The notes below the pieces were generated by a model, which had not been told where the DNA came from, made no database searches, and worked only from the letters and a program-made list of their open reading frames with translations. The translations under genes and the position numbers were made by a program. DNA of 64,000 nt from Rosa chinensis (lineage: Eukaryota; Streptophyta; Magnoliopsida; Rosales; Rosaceae): positions 13,062,400 through 13,126,399 of the forward strand of contig NC_037093.1 of assembly GCF_002994745.2 (NCBI RefSeq), given 5' to 3'. The first letter of the stretch is position 1. Every line of letters begins with the position of its first letter. Positions 56,201-64,000 of this stretch are shown piece after piece.

Positions 56201-57060
56201 GGAGAACACGATTATGTCTCGGTTTGGAACTTGAGCATCGTGTCGATAGATGCTTAGGCATTTTAACAAGGTCAAACCTTCAAGCACCCCCATGATCGTC
56301 CGTAGTCTTAATCCTGAAAATGATCCTCTTCGTCTGAAGGATGATGATGAAGATGTGCTAGAGGCAGAAGTGCCTTACTTGAGTACACCGGACATCTCAT
56401 TTGCAGTGAACTTGTTAGCTAAAGTATAGCTATGCGCCAACGTGACGCCATTTGGTTGGTGTAAAAGATATCTTTCGGTACTTGAGATGTACGATTGATA
56501 TGGGCTCGTTCTATCCCTATATAGAGATGATGGATTCAGACCTATCACACACCAGGAACGCCACCAACACTGGCCTGCGTCTACTATCCCCATCCCAAAA
56601 CGACATGTATTTTGGAAGGTTTTGCTGATGTTGGGTATCTTTCTTACCCACACAAAGGTCATTCCCAAAATGGTTAAGTGTTCACCATGGGTAAACACCG
56701 TGCTATCTTGGAGGTCTACATAAATAGACCCTAGTCGCTATATCTTCGAACAATGCAGAGATTATTGCTCTTCACAAAGTGGTTTGTGAATGTATATGGA
56801 TTGGATCCATAATTACGCATGTTCGAACAATTGTGGTTTGAAGTCTACCACAGATAAGCCTACGAGCATTTAAGATAATGCTGCTTGTTTTGAATAAAGA
56901 AGCAAAGGCTACATCAAAAGAGACAACACCAAGCATAATCAGCAACAACAGTCTCTTCTCAAGATCAAAGTGAACTAGGTTCGATCTGAGGACAGTGTGG
57001 CAGACTTGCTCACTAAGTCATTGCCTAAAATATTCCACTTTCGAGAAACATGTTGGTAGC
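53300..57060 (+). pseudogene. decayed pol of element A
   Basis: Pre-integrase and integrase sequence (near 53960-54900), RT (55600-56380) and RNase H (56380-56830, with the TGC...ATATCTTCGAACAATGCAGAG stretch shared with element B and element 1) are detectable by homology to the other family members. Stops and indels break every frame; the largest open pieces are under 125 codons. An in-frame-looking piece at 57050-57589 runs into the LTR and is not a gene. Confidence 0.8.
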
Positions 57061-57285
57061 ATCTTTTGCGGAAGTTATCCGAACTCCCTTGACCGTTGTC
57101 ATCAAGGGGAGATGCATACATCAAGGGGAGATGCCTACATGTATGGTCTCGAAACGTGAATGGTGTGTTGTGCTCTTTTTCCCCTTCGACCGAGGTTATT
57201 TTTGTTCCATAGGGTTTTTGTTACTCGGCAAGGTTTTTAATGAGGCAACGAGAGGAGCACCACGTTTGGGCGACACAAGGGGGAG

Positions 57286-57519
57286 TGTTCAAGTAAATCC
57301 AGAATATGTGTCTGGCCCAAACTCGAGGTTACTTGCTCTAGTTGAAATAGGGTTTATATTAGAGATATTCTTGGAGAATCTTCGGAGATATCCAATCAAT
57401 GTACGATTATGTTTCCATGTACAACTCTATCTCTATGCTTGTAATTCTCTATATAAAGAGGCCCCTATTATCAATGAAAGTACGACTCAATTCTCTCCCA
57501 ATTCAGTTTTCCTTAAACA
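57286..57519 (+). repeat. 3' LTR of element A
   Basis: 234 bp, about 94% identical to the 5' LTR by eye count; preceded by the polypurine tract. Confidence 0.95.
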
Positions 57520-57524
57520 ATTTT

Positions 57525-57936
57525 CAATTTTATCCAACTTAATTTTATACTTTTGCATGCCTATTATACCTTTTTGTAATAAACTGTAGTAGATTGTCAA
57601 CTTAATTAATAGTAATAATTAAGGTCAAACAAGATTTCATCGAATAACATATTAACTTTAACTAATAACTTTTTTCATGATGCCTCGTTTAGTTTGCGAA
57701 AAGAAAATTAGTCCGTTGGCCTTTCCTATGAGCATGGGAAAATGAATTTCCCACTAGTTTCCTTACCAATGTTTGGGAATGTCAAAAAAGTAATCTGAAG
57801 ATGTATTTTACTTTCCTTTCCAATGTTTGGTTTGAGCATGAATAGGAACATAAGCAACATTAAATTTCCAATAGTATCCCTAATATCTAAACATAAACAA
57901 TTCAAGAGTCAAAAAATTTGTGGATAAATTGGTAAT
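57525..57936. other. AT-rich spacer between elements A and D
   Basis: No gene, LTR or repeat boundary seen in 412 bp. Confidence 0.6.
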
Positions 57937-58176
57937 TGTTTAAGGACACATCTCATTTATGTGTCTAGCCCAAACTCTAAGTGACTTGTCCAAGTTGTAA
58001 TAGGGTTAGTATTAGAGATATCATCGGAGATATCCTATATATTCATTGTATGATTCAGTTTCCTTGTAAGACGCAGATTCTTTGCTTGTAATCCTCTATA
58101 TAAAGAGGCTCCTATTATCAATGGAATACACAGATCATTCTCTTCTGATTCTCTATATTTCTGATTTCCTAAAACA
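57937..58176 (+). repeat. 5' LTR of element D
   Basis: 240 bp, TG...CA, with a CTCTATATAAAG box; diverged from the LTRs of element A but aligned along the whole length. Confidence 0.9.
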
Positions 58177-58190
58177 CATTATCAGCACGA
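58177..58190 (+). promoter_or_regulatory. primer-binding site of element D
   Basis: CATTATCAGCACGA, one base different from elements A and B (A for G at position 2). Confidence 0.65.
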
Positions 58191-58616
58191 AGCCTTAACC
58201 CTGATTCAAGAAGCCAAAACCATAAATGTGAATACAAAACCTTGAAACCCTTTTTGCCTCTGCTGCACACCTTAAAGCCCTCGACCCCATGAGTCCAGAA
58301 CTGGCTGCATAACTACCAGAAATGGTCTCAAAACTGCCGACCCGACCTCCGGAAGCTCCAAACGGTCTGCCGCCTTCCTGACCGCCTACGGCCTCCAAAC
58401 TTGATCACCATCAGCTCCTCGACGCCAAAATTCAGGAACCGGAAGTAGAACCTCAAGAATCGGTCTGAAAGTTGCTGAACCGGCAGCTAAGTCACTGAAC
58501 CGTAAGCAGAAAAATCGGACATAAGCTATTTAGAGTAGTTCAGTGGCCAGAAGCATCTTTTTCCAACCAACTTCTGGCCAAAAGTTCCCGCGACCCCCCC
58601 GTTTATCATTTTCAAG

Positions 58617-58969
58617 GTATTTTTTTCACTAAAATTCCTGCTTTTGTGCACTTTTCTTTAAGATTTCAATTCTTTTCTTTCTTTGGGGATTCGCAATTTT
58701 TCTTCTTCTACCCTCCACTTCTTCTTTTATGGGGAGACCTAAGCCGAATTGTGGGGGTTCGTGCTATCTCCAAACTTGGAGCTTGTTGAGATCTCCAAAC
58801 TTAGAGTTTGTAGAGAATTTTTGATCAACCACTTACATCATTGTTTCGATCTAATCAAATACCTCTTGGAATCGAATTTCTTGGGAGCGATTACGCTCAG
58901 AAATTTCTATTGTTTTTGTGGTAGCTTTTTCTGCTCCAAAACTAACCCTTTTTTCTTGTTCCTTTTTAG
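58617..58969 (+). other. putative leader intron of element D
   Basis: TTCAAG|GTATTT, ACTAACCC branch-site match near 58940, T-rich tract and CTTTTTAG|GATGAG; 353 nt, at the same place as in elements A and B. Confidence 0.55.
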
Positions 58970-58970
58970 G

Positions 58971-60087
58971 ATGAGTAACCTGAACAAACTAGATTTTGCT
59001 CCATTATGAACAACTAGCTATGAATATCAGAAGTGGGTTCATTGTGTCCTCCAGCATCTCAAGGCCCAAGGAATCCTTGATACGATTCTTGAGCCTACTC
59101 AGGACGTGCTAACTGTTGAGCAAGCTCAAACTTTGAAAGCAAATAGAGCAGCCTTGGAGGCAAATAAGGCAAAAGTCGTCATCCTAATGACACGTCATAT
59201 GGATGATTCGCTCCAATACGAGTATCTGAATGAAGAAGACCCTAGAAGGCTGTGGATCTCGCTCAAAGAACGCTTTGACAACATCCGTGACTCCCTGCTT
59301 CCTAACTTAGAAGTGAGATGGCACAATCTCTGCTAGCTTCTATGATTTCAAGTTAGTTCTTGACTATAACTCAGAAGCACTTCGCATTAAATCCTTAATG
59401 GAATTCGGTGGAAAAGATATCATAGATATGATGTTGATTTAGAGAAGTCTCTCTACCTTCCCTGTCTCTGCTATGATGATTGCTAAGAACTATTGAATCA
59501 CTGTTACTACAGGACGGATCACAAGGTTTCATGAACTCATTGGAGCCATGAATGTTGCTGAAAAGCATGACAATATCCTTGTGAAGAACTATAATTCGAG
59601 ATCTGTGGGAACAGAAACTATTCCGGACTCCAATTATAGTCGCGTCCTAAACGGAGGACGCCAAGAGCGAAAACTTAATCTGAGGGATACTTTTGGATGT
59701 TCTGGTCCATATAATTGCTCCCCTTGGGAAGGTAACCGCCAAAATAGGAGGACACGGAACCGAAGAGGTCAACATGGAATGAGAGAGGGAGGCAACGCCT
59801 TTGGCCATGTTGGTGGCGCCACTAACACTAAGTGTCATCCTAATGACGCTTTCAAAGCACCTCAATCATAGGAGTCTGAGCATATAGATGTATGTTCTCG
59901 ATGTGGAGCATCCAGTTATTGGGCACACATTTGTAGAGCTCGTAAGAGTATTGCCACCACCTACAAAGCATATTGTGAAGCAAGAGAAGCTCACTATTTG
60001 GAATAAGAAGATCAAGAAGGTGATCTCGAACTAAGGCTTCAAGACTTCAAATCTGGCCAAGATCAAGAAACTGGCGATTTTGAATAA
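58971..60087 (+). pseudogene. copia gag remnant of element D
   Basis: ATG at 58971 followed by an early stop (MSNLNKLDFAPL then TGA near 59007). The core is partly open at 59106-59336 with EEDPRRLWISLKERFDN, and again at 59548-59871. A damaged zinc knuckle (CSRCGASSYWAHIC, His to Tyr) lies near 59897. Several stops in between; no product. Confidence 0.85.
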
Positions 60088-60569
60088 AGTCTTTATTTCC
60101 AAGAGATGTAATAGGCAATTGCCATATATTTTGTGCTAAATGTCATTGGTTAAGTTTTTCTTCAACTAAGCTCATCCAAAGTGAGTATGATGTCTAGGAA
60201 AGTTTTGAGATAAGTGGTACTTAAAGCAAGGTTTGCTCAACCGACATCTCTCTACTTACTAGTCATATTTATTTTGGAGTTACCAAAAGAAGTTAAACGA
60301 CTACCTCTATTTTGCATTAGCTAGTTTTAGATTAGATTTTCTTAATGGTTAAGAAACAATGATGTACACCGTTGGCTTATATATAAAATTTTGAGTTTTT
60401 TTGTTCTAACTCCATTTTAATTTTAAGCATATTCATCTGTGACTACGATGGCTGGACCATCATGATCAGTTCAAGGATATGGAATAGCCCAAATTCCTCT
60501 TGCCAAATAGCACCTTGATTACTATCACAGAAACTCTCTACGCTCCTAGGCCAATCAAACCCTATATAG

Positions 60570-61370
60570 TGAATATATAAGATGGGAAGGTGTCAGCTTT
60601 CCTTGGAATAATTCATCATTGCGATCCATCCAAATCCCACGACAAAAGAAGGCTACCAAAATCATCTCATCTGGAGATAGGACTATAAAAGCATGCTGTA
60701 ACAGACATAAAAAAGAAGAATTGGACCAACCGCCCATCGCTTCACGGAATGAGGTAGGGTGACTAGGGTCCAAATGGCCTTTGCTTTTGGGCATCGTCAA
60801 AGTGCGTGCAAAACAGTCTATTGCGATAATTTGCACCGAGAACAAATAGGTGAGGAAAGAATATGCCTGCGATAAAGAGCAGATGCCAGTGGTAGAATAT
60901 CATGCACAACCCGCCAAATCAAAAGATGTATCGCCGGTGGAACTTTTAGAGACCAAATCGACTTCCAAACTGGATCCAGTATTGAAGATGAAGTCCCTTC
61001 TTCGCCCAAATCATGTTCATGAATAGACTGCAATAAATGATAACACTGCGAACACTGTACCTTCCTAATTTAGTATAATGCCAACAAAGTTTGTCAGGGA
61101 CTGGATGCAAAGGTAAAGGGATTGAGAAAATTGCAGCTGCCTCAAAATCTAAAAAACTCCGTTCTATAAGAGTACAATTCCAACCACCATCTTCATTAAT
61201 TAAGCTGGAAGCCATGGAAATTAAAGGATCTTCATTAATTAAGCTGGAAGCCATGGAAATTAAAGGATCTTCATTAATTAAGCTGGAAGCCATGGAAATT
61301 AAAGGTAGTAATGGTGGAGAAGACACCCTGAAAGAATAAGGAATAGACAGCCAAGGATCCTCAAACACTC
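60570..61370 (-). pseudogene. LINE ORF2 3' fragment (zf-RVT region)
   Basis: Minus-strand remnant of an L1-type ORF2: the W/K-rich connection and zf-RVT domain (LDPVWKSIWSLKVPPAIHLL near 60960, then CSRCK and a damaged downstream part). The pieces at 60555-60845, 60818-61033 and 60946-61368 lie in different frames. It lacks RT and a poly(A) end. It abuts the broken end of copia element D and carries a 39-bp in-frame triplication. Confidence 0.8.
61189..61305. repeat. 39-bp tandem triplication inside the LINE fragment
   Basis: Three identical 39-bp units (61189-61227, 61228-61266, 61267-61305), each beginning ATCTTCATTAATTAAGC. The unit is a multiple of three, so it repeats 13 residues (ISMASSLINEDPL) in the former ORF. 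No differences between units were seen. Confidence 0.95.
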
Positions 61371-62336
61371 GAATTGATCTTCATGAGTTTAGCACGAGGT
61401 GGAGGTCGGGTCTGGGTTTGACGATAATGGCGGTGCGATCAATAGCTGGCGGCTTTCTCGTGATGGCTGGCCATGTTTAGGTTAGGGGATGGCCCTGAGC
61501 AGCGTCGGGATCTCTATCCAGGCTAGACTGGCTTGCCGGAGGTCGGGAGTTGGTCACTCTTCTGCTGTCGTCCTTGAGTTGCTCAGGGATTTGAGTTTGG
61601 GTGGCAGCGACATCAGCCCTAGCGGTGGCTCAGGCTTTGAGCTTCCACTTTTGTTAGGATCTGTTTTGTTGTTTTTAATTTTCCTCTTTATTTTGTTAAG
61701 ATGGATGGGGAATCTGCGACCTCTCTGCTTAGACGAGATGTTGCCAAGGCTGGTTACACTATCTATGCCTCTTTGATGCCCCATGGGTAGTGATGACTAG
61801 ATTTTGGATGTGATTCATAGGATTTTAAAAGGTTGAATTGCTTATGTAATGGTTTTTTTTTTTTTTGTCAGTTCCACGTGGGTAGGTCATTATGTAATTC
61901 TGCTGAATTATAAAAAAGTTGAAAGATCGTTATAAAAAAATTCATTTCTCCTATAATGTGACTTAATTTGCAACTACCTTTATAATAGACTTGGTAAGAA
62001 ATTTTTTGCATATCAATGGTATGAATCGATTATGATGTTAGTCAACCTTTGTCATAGAATTCGATTAGAGATTTTTTATTTCACATTCATTTGCTTTACA
62101 GCCTTTACCTGTAGGTAAATTCGAGTTTCCATATATATTACTGTCAGTCTTATGTTTTGGTTCATTAACTTGATAAGTCTCGCCCACATTCATACATATT
62201 TTGGTTCATTATGGTGGTAATCATATAAAAGCGGTTTATTCTATTATTGCTTGTAATCATATATAAAAGCGGTTTTCTTGTCCTATAAGGATTTTAGCTA
62301 GCATTTGCATTTATAAGTTCGATTTCCAATCCCTCA
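61371..62336. other. intergenic region upstream of the F-box gene
   Basis: 61371-61870 looks retroposon-derived (GC-richer, no domain, ends near a run of 13 T at about 61853-61866). 61880-62336 is AT-rich and probably holds the F-box gene promoter and 5' UTR; a duplicated ATATAAAAGCGGTTT-like stretch occurs at 62224 and 62261. Confidence 0.45.
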
Positions 62337-63858
62337 ATGGCCGGTCTTCATTCTTCAATCGTCTCTGCATCAGTTATGGCTACCACAAAGAACCCCAATT
62401 CAGATAAAAAGCCAACATGGCAAAACCAGAAAAAGGAAGCTCATGATGACCAAATGGCGGCCATGGCTGTGGACACAGTATTAAGCCGGCCTCAGTTACC
62501 TGACCACATTATCCACCAAATCATCCAACTCCTTCCTACCAAATCTGCTGTCCGCATGAGCTCTCTTTCCAAGCAATTTGAAGCTGCATGGTACACCCAA
62601 CCTGTACTAGACTTCGATGAAGGCAAGCCACGCGATGATACAACTGACAGCAACCTTCAACACATAAAGTTCATCAACATCTTGGATAGGTATTTGGACT
62701 ACTTCCGTAATGATGAGAAAATCAAGCAGCAACTCTTAGATAAATTCAGGCTTCGCATCACTACAAACTTCTCAGTTAGTGAGTCTACTATGGTAGATGA
62801 GTTATTGAGTCTTGCAGTTCGAAGAAACGTCAAAGAGTTGGACATTAGCATTGGAGGTAAACATGCAGCCTTATACTGTTTAACCCCGAAGAAGCCACTC
62901 AATTTGGCGAAGTCTATAACTACCTTAAGTTTGGAGCATGTGACAATTAATGAAGATGAATCTAATCCTCATCTAAGCTTCCCGTCCTTGAAAACAATGT
63001 CGTTAAAAACTCTGCGATTCAGTCACTCCTTGATATCTAGGTGCCCTTCCATCGAGACTTTGTCAGTATCAACCAGTTCTATGTGTGATGGCTCGTCAAC
63101 ATTCGTAGTTTCAAATTCCAATCTCAAATCCTTGGACATCACAAACTGCGATTTTTTTCAATTAGAACTGAGAACTACGAATCTAGAATCTTTTACCTTT
63201 GTTTCGGAGGATTACATTAGGCTCATCAGTTTGTCCAAGTGCAGAAACTTGAAATCTTTAAACATCCTCGCACAAAAACTGCACTACCTTTATATATCTG
63301 GATGCGGACATTCTGTGAAGGCCACAATCGATAGTTCCAGTCTAGAGTATGTTCAGTTTACTGGTTTTTTGAAGTACAAGCTTTCCATAAAAGCTCTAAA
63401 TTTGTCAAGGGCAAGAATTACTCTTTGTCACGAAGAGCAGAGCTTCAACGAGCCATGGGAACATTTTTCTTCACTGAGAGATTTTCTTGAAAGTTTTGCT
63501 TCCTGCTACCAAGAAATAATCCTACGTGTTGATCATGCTGAGGTGAGTTTAAATCATATGCATGGTTTTTTTTTTCTTTGGCAAGGAATATATGCATGAT
63601 ACATATTAATCGTTTTTCTACCTTATTAGATTTTATCTATATTTGTTAAACATTCATTTGATTTCCCTTTTTTCTACTTTTTTGCAGATGGTGCGGGCTC
63701 TCATCTTTCCAGAAAATTTCAGGAAGACCGTCTCTCCACCATTGCCTATTCTTAAGCATTTTCGGGTTCGCATCACTTCTCCGATGTTGGCGCGAAATTC
63801 TGACTTGATGGACTCATTGACTTGGATAGCACCTTCTGCAGAGATTCAAAGAATATAA
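62337..63858 (+). CDS. F-box/LRR-repeat protein
   Basis: Two exons, 62337-63542 and 63688-63858 (GT-AG, in phase), give 458 residues. An F-box lies at about residues 51-95 (LPDHIIHQIIQLLPTKSAVRMSSLSKQ split over its helices); it would dock to SKP1 in an SCF ubiquitin ligase. Degenerate leucine-rich repeats follow (SITTLSLEHVTI, LKTLRFSHSLISRCPSIETLSV, NLKSLDI, NLKSLNI). This is the plant F-box/LRR (FBL/FBD-like) class; the substrate is unknown. The start is the first ATG; a second in-frame ATG lies at residue 14. Exon 2 ends WIAPSAEIQRI; many relatives run on further, so the C-terminus may be shortened or an additional exon missed. Otherwise intact. Confidence 0.85.
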
Positions 63859-64000
63859 AACCGCGGAATTAAGAGATTTGGAATCTGTTGAATCAGTGTA
63901 CGCTAATCCAGTGTACAAATTTACTTCGATCAGTTAACTTTGATTATTGTTCAATTATCTTCATTTAACTTTAGTTATAAGTTGGTTACTTTGTAATTAG

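Larger units (their letters stand above)
50935..57519 (+). mobile_element. complete Ty1/copia element A
   Basis: Plus-strand element of 6585 bp with two 234-bp LTRs (50935-51168, 57286-57519; TG...CA) and ATTTT duplications (50930-50934, 57520-57524). Primer site, long leader, frameshifted gag, decayed pol, polypurine tract (AAGGGGGAG, 57277-57285). The two LTRs differ at about 14 of 234 positions, so it is much older than element B. It is the same family as elements 1, B and D. Confidence 0.95.
57937..60568 (+). mobile_element. Ty1/copia element D, 3'-truncated
   Basis: Plus-strand relative of element A that keeps the 5' LTR (57937-58176), primer site, leader and gag, and then breaks off in early pol at about 60568, where a LINE fragment begins. 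There is no 3' LTR, so no target duplication can be tested. The LTR starts TGTTTAAGGACA, like element 1. Confidence 0.88.

Noticed and set aside
57050..57589. 179-codon open frame spanning the 3' LTR of element A
   Set aside because: It begins in RNase H/PPT sequence and reads through the LTR into spacer DNA; a chance frame.

Overview
This window is nuclear DNA of a flowering plant. Spliced genes with GT-AG introns, chloroplast- and mitochondrion-targeted proteins, a UGT73-type glycosyltransferase and an F-box/LRR protein all point to a eudicot. The overall look (genes and copia families) suggests Rosaceae, but that is a guess and not proven by the sequence. About three quarters of the window is transposable-element DNA, much of it nested.

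Layout. 1-3372: decayed L1-type LINE, cut by the window edge. 3618-6396: 5'-truncated Ty1/copia element. 6611-11208: gag-only LTR element (minus strand) whose gag is split by a 2.8-kb solo LTR (7208-10043). 11550-12205: Ty3/gypsy RT-RNase H fragment. 12206-14840: degenerate repeats. 14914-29192: MCCB, the non-biotinylated subunit of 3-methylcrotonyl-CoA carboxylase, ten coding exons. Its fourth intron carries a gag-protease gypsy element (16292-26793), which holds a probable hAT-like insert and, in one LTR, a very young copia element (20541-26727). 30132-30204: tRNA-Arg(UCU). 30387-31379: thioredoxin m3. 33551-36591: second giant LTR. 36893-37150: long hairpin MITE. 38954-40486: NYN/LOTUS (MARF1-like) RNase gene with an intron in its 5' UTR. 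40965-41738 and 42438-43886 (minus): a UGT73 pseudogene and an intact tandem paralogue. 44856-50397: complete copia element C (minus). 50935-57519: complete copia element A. 57937-60568: truncated copia element D. About 60570-61370: LINE fragment. 62337-63858: F-box/LRR gene.

Mobile-element boundaries were set from paired LTRs and 5-bp target duplications, which I found for six elements (GTTAT, GTCTT, TTTTG, AGCCT, ATTTT, ATTTT). The host genes look like ordinary single-copy or small-family plant genes and do not form a pathway together. The most unusual signals lie in one copia family (elements A, B and D). Their primer-binding site is complementary to the anticodon arm of tRNA-Ile(IAU), with a C opposite the wobble inosine. 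Each also has a canonical-looking intron in the leader that ends one base before the gag ATG. Element B has almost identical LTRs and an intact gag but a ruined pol, which implies that it moved in trans.
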